A stretch of DNA of 38,031 nt from the NCBI GenBank assembly GCA_044225565.1, contig JBGAIL010000023.1, positions 1 through 38,031 of the forward strand. The letters are read 5' to 3'. A program made the translations under genes and the position numbers. Of this stretch, positions 26,991 to 35,065 are shown piece after piece. The stretch is from CAVXAE01 sp044225565 (GTDB taxonomy: Bacteria; Pseudomonadota; Gammaproteobacteria; Steroidobacterales; Steroidobacteraceae). Under the pieces are notes generated by a model. The model was not told the DNA's origin. It saw only the letters and a program-made list of their open reading frames with translations, and made no database searches. Positions within the stretch are counted from its first letter, which is position 1, and each line of letters starts with the position of its first letter.

Positions 26991-28031
26991 TCAGAGCTTG
27001 ACGTTGGCGAGCGCGGCGGCCCCCGCGCGGATCTTGGCGAGCTCACCGGTGGCCGGCGGGATCAGCCCCTTGTCCGCGAGATAGCCTTCCTGGCCGAGCG
27101 CCTTGTCGCTCACGTACTCGGCGACGAACTCCTTGATGCCGGGGATGACGCCGACGTGCGCCTTCTTCACGTAGATGAAGAGCGGGCGGGAGGCGGGATA
27201 GCGGCCCGCGGCGATCTCCTCGAAGGTGGGCGACTCGCCCTCGACGATGCTGCCGACGAGCTTGTCCGCGTTCTCCTCGAGGAAGCTGTAGCCGAAGATG
27301 CCGACGGCGTTCGGGTTGGCCTCGATCTTCTGCACGATGAGGTTGTCGTTCTCACCGGCCTCGACGTAGGCGCCGTCCTCGCGGATCGTGTGGCAGACGC
27401 GCTTGTAACGGCCTTCGTCCACGTCCTTGAGCGCCTTGATCCACGCGTAGGTGGAGCAGCCGCTCTCCATCACCAGCTCCGCGAAGGCATCGCGCGTGCC
27501 GGAGGTGGGCGGCGGGCCGAGCACTTCGATCTTGATGTCCGGCAGCGAGGCGTTGACCTGCTTCCAGGTGGTGTGCGGGTTCGCGACGAGCGCGGTGGGG
27601 TTCGAGGGATCCGGGATCTGCTTGGCGAGCGCGAGGTAGATGTCCTTGCGGGTGAGCTTCAGCGGACCGGTCTTCTTGCTGCGCGCGAGCACGATGCCGT
27701 CGTAGCCGATCCGGATCTCGCTGATCTCCTTGACGCCGTTCCTGGCGCAGGTGTCGATCTCGCTCTGCTTGATGCGGCGCGAGGCGTTCGCGACGTCGGG
27801 ATGCTGCACGCCGACGCCGTTGCAGAAGAGCTTGATGCCGCCGCCGGTGCCGGTGCTCTCCACCTTCGGCGTCTTGAACTTGCCGGCACGGCCGAACTGC
27901 TCGGCGACGGCGGTGGTGAACGGATACACCGTGGAGGAGCCCACGATGCTGATGTAGTCGCGTGCGGACTGGGCCGAGGCGGCGCCTGCGAAGAGCAGCG
28001 TGGCGGCGGCCGAGGCGAGGATTCTTTTCAT
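26991..28031 (-). CDS. pstS: Phosphate-binding periplasmic protein PstS
   Basis: This 346-residue substrate-binding protein is the periplasmic receptor of the phosphate ABC importer. The signal peptide ends at about residue 20 ('GAASA' before 'QSARDY'). The phosphate-contact motifs are visible: 'IVGSSTVYPFTTAVAEQF' near the N-terminus, 'VESTGTGGGIKLFCNG', 'ASRRIKQSEI' and 'GPPPTSGTRDAF'. GGAGG lies 11 bases before the ATG at 28031. The layout follows the 'GSSTVYPF' branch common in gammaproteobacteria, not the E. coli type. It heads the pstS-porin-pstCAB-phoU operon. An 11-bp iterated element with a -10-like hexamer lies just upstream. Confidence 0.95.
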   Translation of the reverse strand: MKRILASAAATLLFAGAASAQSARDYISIVGSSTVYPFTTAVAEQFGRAGKFKTPKVESTGTGGGIKLFCNGVGVQHPDVANASRRIKQSEIDTCARNGVKEISEIRIGYDGIVLARSKKTGPLKLTRKDIYLALAKQIPDPSNPTALVANPHTTWKQVNASLPDIKIEVLGPPPTSGTRDAFAELVMESGCSTYAWIKALKDVDEGRYKRVCHTIREDGAYVEAGENDNLIVQKIEANPNAVGIFGYSFLEENADKLVGSIVEGESPTFEEIAAGRYPASRPLFIYVKKAHVGVIPGIKEFVAEYVSDKALGQEGYLADKGLIPPATGELAKIRAGAAALANVKL

Positions 28032-28063
28032 GATCGTGCGAACCTCCGGTTGGGACGCGGCGC

Positions 28064-28098
28064 ACTGTATTTCGGCAATGTTTCGGCAATGTTTCAGC
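28064..28098 (-). promoter_or_regulatory. 11-bp iterated element and -10 candidate upstream of pstS
   Basis: On the minus strand, CTGAAACATTG, CCGAAACATTG and CCGAAATACAG follow each other with exact 11-bp periodicity, the pitch of PhoB half-sites. Taking the first two as an 18-bp box, a TACAGT hexamer (28064-28069) lies exactly 10 bp downstream. That is the same geometry as the phoB promoter in this window. The match to CTGTCAT is poor (about 7 of 14), so the case rests on periodicity, spacing and position before pstS. Confidence 0.5.
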
Positions 28099-28193
28099 GG
28101 CCCGCTTTTTTGCATCCGGGTGAAAAACGGGGGAGAGGGACGCCCCAGCGGCCTCTGGGGGCCCGCAGTCGCCCACGAGGACCTGCAAGGGCC

Positions 28194-28235
28194 GGTCCTG
28201 CAATGTGCAGCGGCGGCCCTGCACATTGCAAGACC
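28194..28235. repeat. Long inverted repeat overlapping the dapE -35 region
   Basis: GGTCCTGCAATGTGCAG (28194-28210) pairs with CTGCACATTGCAAGACC (28219-28235) across an 8-bp spacer, with a single mismatch and a perfect 12-bp core. The right arm contains the TTGCAA taken as the -35 of dapE, so a bound dimer or cruciform would block that promoter. A competing shorter pairing (GGACC at 28179 with GGTCC at 28194) is possible. No T-run follows either arm. Confidence 0.6.
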
Positions 28236-28254
28236 TGACCCCAGCCCGTATAAA
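28226..28254 (+). promoter_or_regulatory. Candidate sigma70-type promoter of dapE
   Basis: TTGCAA (28226-28231) and TATAAA (28249-28254) are separated by 17 bp, the ideal spacing. The -10 ends 8 bases before the dapE ATG, so the transcript would start within a base or two of the start codon. No Shine-Dalgarno sequence is available in that arrangement. Confidence 0.55.
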
Positions 28255-28262
28255 GCCGCGCC

Positions 28263-29390
28263 ATGTCGCCTGCCCTGGAACTCACGCTCGACCTGCTCGC
28301 CCGCCCCTCGCTGACGCCGACCGACGCCGGGTGCCAGGAAGTCATGATTTCCCGGCTCGAGGCCCTGGGCTTGCGGATCGAGCGCATGCGCTTCGGCGAG
28401 GTGGACAACTTCTGGGCGCGGCGGGGCAGCGCCGGCCCGGTGCTGTGCTTCGCCGGTCATACGGATGTCGTACCCACCGGTCCTGCCGAGGAGTGGCAAT
28501 CGGCTCCGTTCGAGCCGTCCATCCGCGACGGGATGCTCTATGGCCGGGGCGCGGCGGACATGAAAAGCGGTCTCGCCGCCATGGTGACGGCGGCCGAGGA
28601 GTTCATTCGCTCGACCCCCGCCCATCGCGGCTCGCTGGCCCTGCTGATCACCAGCGACGAGGAAGGCCGCTCCATCGACGGTACCAGGCGGGTGATGGAA
28701 ACGCTCACCGCGCGCAGCGAGCGCATCGACTGGTGCATCGTCGGCGAGCCTTCGAGCACGAGCGCCGTCGGGGACAGCATCAAGATCGGGCGTCGCGGCT
28801 CCCTCAGCGGCCGGCTCAAGGTGCATGGCGTGCAGGGGCACATCGCCTATCCGCAGCTCGCCGACAATCCGGTACACGCCTTCGCCCCCGCCCTCGCGGA
28901 ACTGACCTCCCGGACGTGGGACAACGGCACGGAGCATTTCCCGCCGACCACGTTCCAGGTGTCGAACATCGCCGCCGGCACGGGCGCGCCGAACGTCATC
29001 CCGGGCGAGCTCAACGTCCGGTTCAATTTCCGCTATTCGCCCATCCAGACGCTGGAAGGCCTGCAGCAGGCCGTGCTCGAGGTGCTGCAGCGCCACCGTG
29101 TGAAGCACACGCTCGAATGGTTCGTCTCCGGCGAGCCTTTCTTCACGCCGCCCGGCAAACTTTCGGAGGCAGTGAGCGGCGCCGTCGCCGAGGTCACGGG
29201 CCAGACACCGCAATTCTCGACCACCGGAGGCACTTCGGACGGCCGTTTCATCGCGCCCACCGGCGCTCAAGTGGTGGAACTCGGCGTGGTGAACGCCTCG
29301 ATCCACAAAGTGAACGAATGCGTGCGCGTAGCGGACATCGACACGCTGCACCGCATGTACGTCGCCGTGATGCGCAAGCTCCTCGCATGA
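28263..29390 (+). CDS. dapE: Succinyl-diaminopimelate desuccinylase
   Basis: This 375-residue dinuclear-zinc hydrolase converts N-succinyl-LL-diaminopimelate to LL-diaminopimelate and succinate in lysine and peptidoglycan-precursor synthesis. The M20 metal ligands are in place: H66 and D68 in 'FAGHTDVVP', D99 in 'RGAADMKSG', the catalytic and ligand Glu pair E133-E134 in 'SDEEG', E162 in 'IVGEPSS', and a C-terminal His in 'ASIHKVNE'. 'STTGGTSDGRF' is typical of DapE rather than ArgE. The length equals the E. coli enzyme. It appears to have its own promoter and is followed after 13 bp by ppx. Linkage of dapE to ppx may be just adjacency. Confidence 0.96.
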   Translation: MSPALELTLDLLARPSLTPTDAGCQEVMISRLEALGLRIERMRFGEVDNFWARRGSAGPVLCFAGHTDVVPTGPAEEWQSAPFEPSIRDGMLYGRGAADMKSGLAAMVTAAEEFIRSTPAHRGSLALLITSDEEGRSIDGTRRVMETLTARSERIDWCIVGEPSSTSAVGDSIKIGRRGSLSGRLKVHGVQGHIAYPQLADNPVHAFAPALAELTSRTWDNGTEHFPPTTFQVSNIAAGTGAPNVIPGELNVRFNFRYSPIQTLEGLQQAVLEVLQRHRVKHTLEWFVSGEPFFTPPGKLSEAVSGAVAEVTGQTPQFSTTGGTSDGRFIAPTGAQVVELGVVNASIHKVNECVRVADIDTLHRMYVAVMRKLLA

Positions 29391-29403
29391 AGCCCGTCTT
29401 CCC

Positions 29404-30909
29404 ATGAAACGGGTTCCGGACGTCCTCGCCGCCGTCGACCTCGGGTCCAACAGCTTTCACATGGTCGTCGCGCGATATACGCACGGCCAGCTGGTGATCA
29501 TCGACAGGTTGCGCGAGATGGTGCGGCTCGCCTCAGGCGTGGAGGAGAACGGCGACCTCGACAAGGACGTGGCTGCCCGCGCCCTCGCCGCCCTGGAGCG
29601 CTTCGGCCAGCGCCTGCGCGAGATGAAGGCGAACGGCGTACGCGTGGTCGGCACCAGTGCGCTGCGGCTCGCGCGACACAAGAAGGCGTTCCTCGTGAAG
29701 GCGCGCGAGGCCCTGGGGCACACCATCGAGATCATCGCCGGCGTCGAGGAAGCCCGCCTCATCTACTCCGGCGTCTCGCATACCATGCCGGCGCAGGCCG
29801 GCCGCCGGCTGGTCGTGGACATCGGCGGCGGCAGCACGGAGCTGATCATCGGCGAGGGCCTGGTGCCGAGCGATCTCGAGAGCCTGAAGCTCGGCTGCGT
29901 CGGCATCAGCGAGCACTTCTTCGCGGATGGCCGCGTCACCGCCAAGCGCATGAACCGGGCGCGCGTGGCGGCCCGCCAGGAGATCGAGCCGATCCAGGCG
30001 GCGTTCCGCAAGCGCGGCTGGGAGGGTGCGGCAGGCAGCTCCGGGACCATTCGCGCCATCGGCGAGACGCTGCGGGAGCTCGATCCCGCAACGACCAGCA
30101 TCACGCCCAACGGGCTCGAGCTCATCCTGCGGCACGTCATCGACCACGGCGCGACGCGCGACCTCGGCCTCAAGAGCATCGACGAGGAGCGCCGGGTCGT
30201 GTTCCCCGGCGGGCTCGCGATACTCGCCGAGATCTTCTCGGTGCTCGGCATTGAGGACATGCGCGTGGCGGATGGCGCCATGCGCGAAGGCCTGCTCTAC
30301 GACATGGTGGGGCGTTACACGAACGAGGACGCGCGCGATCGCACGGTACGCGCGATGCAACAGCGGTATCACGTCGACACCGCACAGGCGGATCGGGTGG
30401 AGAAGACCGCGCTCGATTTCTTCAGGCAGGTACAGGAGAGCTGGAAGCTCGACGATCCCCTGGCCGAGCAGCTCCTCGCCTGGGCGGCACGGCTGCACGA
30501 GATCGGACTCGACGTGGCCCACAGCGGCTATCACCGCCACGGCGCCTACCTGCTCGCGAATGCGGACATGCTCGGATTCCCTCGCGAAGAGCAGCGGCTG
30601 CTCGCGACGCTGGTCGGTGCGCATCGCCGCAAGCTCACGCTGACGGAAGCGGAAGATCTGGTGCCACCCTGGGACAAGAGCATCTTCTATCTCATCGTGC
30701 TGCTGCGGCTTGCGGTGCTGCTGCATCGCGGCCGCGCCGGCACCGAGCTGCCGCACGTCGAGCTCACCGCCACACCCAAGACGCTGGTGTCGCGCTTTCC
30801 CACACGCTGGATCAAGGACCACCCGCTCACCACCGCGGACCTGCAGCGCGAGGTGGAGTATCTGAAGGCGGACGGATTCCGCCTGCGCATCTTCAGTCGC
30901 AGGCGGTAG
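29404..30909 (+). CDS. ppx: Exopolyphosphatase (Ppx/GppA family)
   Basis: This 501-residue enzyme of the actin-like ASKHA fold releases phosphate from polyphosphate ends, or hydrolyses pppGpp in GppA members. Nucleotide and phosphate motifs are visible: 'AAVDLGSNSFHMVVAR' (about residues 9-24), 'LVVDIGGGSTELIIGEG' and 'AGSSGTIRA'. The C-terminal half carries an HD-like helical domain with 'WAARLHEIGLDVAHSGYHRHGAYLL'. The length fits Ppx. It starts 13 bp after dapE and ends 7 bp from the convergent ppk1 stop, so synthesis and degradation genes of polyphosphate are opposed tail to tail. Ppx is favoured over GppA by the length and the pairing with ppk1. Confidence 0.93.
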   Translation: MKRVPDVLAAVDLGSNSFHMVVARYTHGQLVIIDRLREMVRLASGVEENGDLDKDVAARALAALERFGQRLREMKANGVRVVGTSALRLARHKKAFLVKAREALGHTIEIIAGVEEARLIYSGVSHTMPAQAGRRLVVDIGGGSTELIIGEGLVPSDLESLKLGCVGISEHFFADGRVTAKRMNRARVAARQEIEPIQAAFRKRGWEGAAGSSGTIRAIGETLRELDPATTSITPNGLELILRHVIDHGATRDLGLKSIDEERRVVFPGGLAILAEIFSVLGIEDMRVADGAMREGLLYDMVGRYTNEDARDRTVRAMQQRYHVDTAQADRVEKTALDFFRQVQESWKLDDPLAEQLLAWAARLHEIGLDVAHSGYHRHGAYLLANADMLGFPREEQRLLATLVGAHRRKLTLTEAEDLVPPWDKSIFYLIVLLRLAVLLHRGRAGTELPHVELTATPKTLVSRFPTRWIKDHPLTTADLQREVEYLKADGFRLRIFSRRR

Positions 30910-30916
30910 AGCCTCG

Positions 30917-33053
30917 TTACGCGATCGGTCGATCCAGGCTTTCGACCGCGGCTACTGGCGCCGCTCCCGTGGCATACATGCCGATGAGCCCGGCTTGCGC
31001 GCTGGTCGGATGCTCCCCGGCGCGTTGCGGGGCGCGCTCGTACTGAGCATCGGGCCTGAGGATCCAGGCCTGCGCGTCGTCGCGCAGGTACATCTCCAGC
31101 TCGCGCAGGATGCGCTCGCGATGCGACGTGCGGCGCACGGGAAATGCGATCTCCACCCGACGGAAAAAATTCCGCTCCATCCAGTCCGCGCTCGCGCAAT
31201 AGAGCTCGGGACTGCCGCCGTTCTCGAAGCTGAACACACGGGTGTGCTCGAGGAACCGTCCGACGATCGAGCGCACGCGGATGTTCTCCGACACGCCGCG
31301 CACGCCGGGCCGCAAAGCGCAGACGCCGCGCACGATGAGATCGATCTGCACGCCGTCGTTCGACGCCTTGTAGAGCGCCTCGATCGCCTGCGGATCCACG
31401 AGCGCATTCATCTTGGCGACGATGCGGGCCGGCCGGCCTTCCCGTGCATGCGCCGCCTCGCGCGCGATCTTGTCCAGGATCGCCTTGTGCAGCCCGAACG
31501 GCGATTGCAGCAGGCACTTCAGCTTCGGCGTCTGCGTGAGGCTGGTCAGTTGCAGGAACACCTCGTGCACGTCGTGCCCGATGTCGTCGTCGCAGGTGAA
31601 GAGACCGTAGTCCGTGTAGAGCCGTGCCGTCTTCGGGTGATAGTTGCCCGTTCCGAGGTGGCAGTACCGGCGGATGCCGCCCGCCTCCCGCCGCACGACC
31701 AGGGTCATCTTCGCGTGAGTCTTGTAGCCCACCACGCCGTACATGACGTGCGCGCCCGCCTCCTGCAGCCGGTTCGCCAGCTCGATGTTGGCTTCCTCGT
31801 CGAATCGCGCACGCAGCTCCACGATGACCGTGACGTCCTTCCCGGCTTGCGCCGCCGCCACCAGCGCATCCACCACCGGGGAATCCGCGCCGGTCCGATA
31901 CAAGGTCTGCTTTATGGCCAGCACCTGCGGATCGGACGCCGCCTGCCGCACGAAATCCATCACCGGCGTGAAGCTCTGGAACGGGTGGTGCAGCAGCAGC
32001 TCGCCCTGGCGGATCGCCGCGAACAGATCGAACGCGCCCGCGAGCCGCGGCGGCAGCCCCGGCGTGAAGATCGGGTATTTGAGATCCACGCGGCCGATGA
32101 GGTCGTACAGCGCCGCGAGCCGGTTGAGGTTCACCGGGCCCGGCACCTGGTACAGGTCGACCTCCTTCAGTGCGAACTGCTTCAGCAGGAATTTCGTGAC
32201 GTCCGGCGGGCAGTCGCTCGAGGTCTCCAGCCGCACGGCCGCACCGTAGCGGCGCTGCGCGAGCTCGCCTTCCAGGGCGCGCCGCAGGTCGTCGATCTCC
32301 TCGTCGTCGACGAAGAGGTCGCTGTTGCGGGTGAGCCGGAATTGATAGCACCCCAGCACCTCGATGCCCGGGAACAGGCGTCGCACGAACTCCTGCACGA
32401 TGCTCGAGAGCAGCACGAACGTGCGTTGCGCGGCTCGAGAGCAGCACGAACGTGCGTTGCGCGGGATCGCTGGTGACGGGCACCACGCGAGGCAGCGATC
32501 GCGGCACCTGCACGATCGCGAGCTCGCTGTCGCGTCCGAACGCATCCTTGCCGCGCAGGCGCACGATGAAGTTGAGGCTCTTGTTCTGGATGCGCGGGAA
32601 CGGCCGCGCAGGATCGAGGCCGAGCGGGCTCAGCACCGGCTCGACCTCGTGCTCGAAGTAGTCCGCGATCCAGGTCATGGTCTGCGAGTCCCAGTCGTCG
32701 TGCGCGAGCAGGCACACGCCTGCGTGCTGCAAGGCCGGCAGCAGCACGCCGTTCAGGCAGCCGTACTGGTCCCGGACCAGCGCGCTGGCGCGATCGTGTA
32801 TCGCGGCGAGCTGCTCGGGGATGCCGAGGCCGTCCGGGGCGATCTGCGGTGAGCCGAGCTCCTGCAGCTGCTTGAGCCCGGAGACGCGGATCTCGAAGAA
32901 CTCGTCGAGATTGTTGGAGGTGATGCAGAGAAACTTGAGCCGCTCGAGCAGCGGCACGGACTCCTCGAGCGCCAGGGCGAGCACGCGCTGGTTGAACTCG
33001 AGCAGGGACAGTTCGCGATTGATGAAATGCTCGGGCGCGCTCAAGTCGGACAA
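30917..33053 (-). pseudogene. ppk1: Polyphosphate kinase ppk1, frame broken by a 31-bp tandem duplication
   Basis: PPK1 makes polyphosphate from ATP. The 5' part reads 'EHFINRELSLLEFNQRVL' to 'VTSDPAQRTFVLLSS'. There a 31-bp unit is repeated exactly (32402-32463), shifting the frame. The family sequence resumes in the other frame ('IVQEFVRRLFPGIEVLG') to the end. The autophosphorylation site region ('YKTHAKMTLVVRREAG', 'HLGTGNYHPKTARLYTDYG') and the second His ('FLEHTRVFSFENGG') lie in the 3' part. The start is taken as TTG 33053 because AGGAG precedes it by 6 bases and it lies below a good Pho box. Removing one copy leaves 2106 bp, or 701 residues, the normal PPK1 length. As written, the product would lack the catalytic half. 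Confidence 0.9.
32402..32463. repeat. Exact 31-bp tandem duplication inside ppk1
   Basis: Two identical 31-bp copies abut at 32402-32432 and 32433-32463. The repeated peptide 'AQRTFVLLSS' appears twice in the downstream frame. Since 31 is not a multiple of 3, the extra copy alone explains the ppk1 frameshift. It could be slippage, a reversible contingency change, or an assembly artefact from collapsed or overlapping reads. Confidence 0.95.
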
Positions 33054-33096
33054 CAGCGTCTCCTGGCGGGGCGGCCCGCCCATCATCCGGGCCAAG

Positions 33097-33114
33097 GTTA
33101 CAGCCAGATGACAG
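33097..33114 (-). promoter_or_regulatory. Pho box upstream of ppk1
   Basis: The minus strand reads CTGTCAT-CTGG-CTGTAAC. The first half-site matches the PhoB consensus CTGTCAT at all 7 positions and the second at 5 of 7, with the proper 4-bp spacer. It points toward ppk1 and ends 43 bp before its proposed TTG start. This argues that ppk1 belongs to the phosphate-starvation regulon. The -10 region is not distinct. Confidence 0.75.
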
Positions 33115-33237
33115 CATGCCGGCGGTTTTACGATAAGAGAAGCCTGCAAGTGCAACAAAAGATTAATTTTTCAGTCATCGCCACGTCGCCAGCCGGGTCC
33201 ATCCTGCAGGCCAACGGGAGACACCGGGAGGAGCGCC

Positions 33238-33780
33238 ATGACGGCTCGTTACTGGATCGACAGCTGTGTCGCGCGCATCGACGCGGCCGAGTATCGGCTG
33301 TGCCGGCGCATGAATCGCGCGTCCTCGCTGAGCTCGCTCAAGCAGGCCTTCCGCGTCGCGAGCCGCCTGGGCGACGGCATGGCCTGGTACGCGCTCATGC
33401 TGGCCCTGCCCCTGCTCTACGGCCAGAAAGGCGTGGTGCCCGCCCTCTGCATGGCGGCCACCGGTGCCGCCGGCGTCGCCGTCTACAAATGGCTCAAGGG
33501 CGTGGTGGTACGGGAGCGCCCCTTCATCACCCACCTGGGCATTTCGCTGGGCGCCGCGCCGCTCGACCGATACAGCTTTCCTTCGGGCCACACGCTGCAT
33601 GCAGTGTCCTTCAGCATTCAGGCCATCGCCGCATTCCCGGAGCTCGCCTGGGTACTGGTGCCGCTCGCCGCGCTGATCGCCGCGTCCCGCGTGGTGCTGG
33701 GACTGCACTACCCGACGGATGTGCTCGCCGGAGCGGTGATAGGCGGCCTGCTCGGCACGGTGGGAATCGCGCTGTCCTGA
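33238..33780 (+). CDS. PAP2-family membrane phosphatase
   Basis: This 180-residue integral membrane protein belongs to the phosphatidic-acid phosphatase type 2 family. The three catalytic motifs are complete: 'KGVVVRERP' (K-x6-RP), 'PSGH' and 'SRVVLGLHYPTD' (SR-x5-H-x3-D). Five or so hydrophobic spans are visible. Such enzymes dephosphorylate lipid phosphates, for example undecaprenyl pyrophosphate or phosphatidylglycerophosphate; the substrate here is unknown. GGGAGG precedes the ATG. It is transcribed divergently from ppk1 from a 184-bp region that is locally AT-rich (33125-33170). The Pho box there faces ppk1, but a role for this gene in phosphate recycling is plausible. Confidence 0.92.
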   Translation: MTARYWIDSCVARIDAAEYRLCRRMNRASSLSSLKQAFRVASRLGDGMAWYALMLALPLLYGQKGVVPALCMAATGAAGVAVYKWLKGVVVRERPFITHLGISLGAAPLDRYSFPSGHTLHAVSFSIQAIAAFPELAWVLVPLAALIAASRVVLGLHYPTDVLAGAVIGGLLGTVGIALS

Positions 33781-33807
33781 GGCAGCACGGCTCCGACGAC
33801 GTACGGG

Positions 33808-34338
33808 CTACCGAAGCCGGACCTCGCCGGACGGTCCGTGTCGCCCCGCCAGCGTGCCGCGGAGATTCACGACGATCCCCACCGCACCGAGCGCCACGGC
33901 AAACACCAGCACCCACCAGGGCATGGAAAGCCCCAGGAACTTCCAGTTCACGACCGAGCATTCGCCGCCCGCGGTGAGAACCTTCTTCACTACGTTGAAC
34001 AGCTTCGAATAGCGCAGCATCACCTCGAGTGGCGCCTCGCAGGACGGTACGGATCCCGGCGGCAGGCTCTGGATATACACGTGCCGGCCGGCGACGCCGG
34101 CCGTGGCGAGCGCCGCGATGCCGATGAGCATGGCGTAGACGTAGCGCCCCCAGCCCCTCGCACCATGGATGGCGGCGACCAGGAACACCACTCCCAGCGC
34201 CGCAACCGTGATGCGCTGGAAAATGCACAGCGGACACGGCTCGAGGCGCAGCACGTACTGCGCGTAGAGCGCATAGCCCAATGCGCCGGCGCAGAGCAGC
34301 GCACCCAGGAAATTGATCGCCCGCAGGTTACGAAGCAC
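33808..34338 (-). CDS. dsbB: Disulfide bond formation protein DsbB
   Basis: This 176-residue, four-span inner-membrane protein reoxidises DsbA using quinone. The first redox pair is in 'LEPCPLCIFQRI' (C-x-x-C after TM1, facing the periplasm). The second pair is the separated cysteines in 'SVPSCEAPLE' and 'AGGECSVVNW'. The length equals the E. coli protein. I chose the GTG at 34338, which overlaps the end of phoU by 11 bp and has GGGAG 4 bases upstream; the frame extends to 34380 without protein-like sequence. It is the last gene of the phoB-phoR-phoU-dsbB minus-strand set, so it may be co-transcribed with the Pho regulators. I see no DsbA in the window. Confidence 0.93.
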   Translation of the reverse strand: MLRNLRAINFLGALLCAGALGYALYAQYVLRLEPCPLCIFQRITVAALGVVFLVAAIHGARGWGRYVYAMLIGIAALATAGVAGRHVYIQSLPPGSVPSCEAPLEVMLRYSKLFNVVKKVLTAGGECSVVNWKFLGLSMPWWVLVFAVALGAVGIVVNLRGTLAGRHGPSGEVRLR

Positions 34339-35044
34339 GCAGCTCCCGTTCGACGTCGTCGAGCGAGGTGTGGCGCACATCCTTGCCGTGCACCATGTAG
34401 ATGACGTACTCGCAGATGTTCTTGGCGTGATCGCCCACCCTCTCCAGCGCGCGCACGATCCACATGACGTCGAGCGCGCGCCGGATGGTGCGCGGGTCCT
34501 CCATCATGAAGGTGATGCTCTGGCGCTGGATGGATTCGTACTCCTCGTCGATGAGGCGGTCCTGGCGGCAGATGCGCAGCGCCGCCTCGGCATCCATGCG
34601 CGCGAAAGCATCCAGCGCCTCATGGACCATCTCGGAGACCAGGCGCGCGAGGTGCTTCACCTCGCGGTACTTGTCCGCCGGGCGCTCCATGACGGCGAGG
34701 CGCGAGGCGATGTGCGCGATCTTCTCGCCTTCGTCCCCCATGCGCTCGAGGTCGGTGATGGTCTTGATGATGGCGACGATGAGCCGCAAGTCTCCGGCCG
34801 CGGGGGCGCGCGTCGCGAGGATGCGGCTGCATTCCTCATCGATCGACACCTCCATGCTGTTGACCTGCTTGTCGTCGGCCGCCACCGCCACGCCGAGGTG
34901 GCTGTCGCCTTCCACGAGCGCGGTCACGGCCTTTTGCAGCTGCTGTTCGACGAACCCGCCCATGGCGAGCACGCGACTGCGCACGCGCTCGAGGTCTTCG
35001 TTGAACCGGCGGGAAATGTGATGACCCAGGTCCGCGGTTTCCAT
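34328..35044 (-). CDS. phoU: PhoU, Pho-regulon negative regulator (phoBR-linked copy)
   Basis: This 238-residue helical protein has both PhoU repeats with the metal-cluster motifs 'ITDLERMGDEGEKIAHIA' and 'VRALERVGDHAKNICEYVIY'. It starts 'HISRRFNEDLERVRSRVLAMGGFVEQQL', the typical opening of canonical PhoU. It connects the Pst transporter state to the PhoR kinase and dampens the Pho response. It follows phoR by 21 bp and overlaps dsbB at its 3' end. This is the better match to E. coli/Pseudomonas PhoU of the two copies in the window. The clustering with phoB and phoR rather than pst is noteworthy. Confidence 0.94.
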   Translation of the reverse strand: METADLGHHISRRFNEDLERVRSRVLAMGGFVEQQLQKAVTALVEGDSHLGVAVAADDKQVNSMEVSIDEECSRILATRAPAAGDLRLIVAIIKTITDLERMGDEGEKIAHIASRLAVMERPADKYREVKHLARLVSEMVHEALDAFARMDAEAALRICRQDRLIDEEYESIQRQSITFMMEDPRTIRRALDVMWIVRALERVGDHAKNICEYVIYMVHGKDVRHTSLDDVERELRAS

Positions 35045-35065
35045 GATGGCAGTATCTCCGGCGCC

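Noticed and set aside
26991..29450. Very long minus-strand frame containing pstS and extending through dapE
   Set aside because: Only the part from 28031 downward is PstS with a signal peptide and RBS; the upstream part is antisense to dapE and not protein-like.
32402..32463. Programmed frameshifting as the explanation for ppk1
   Set aside because: There is no slippery heptamer or pseudoknot, and the exact 31-bp repeat fully accounts for the frame change.
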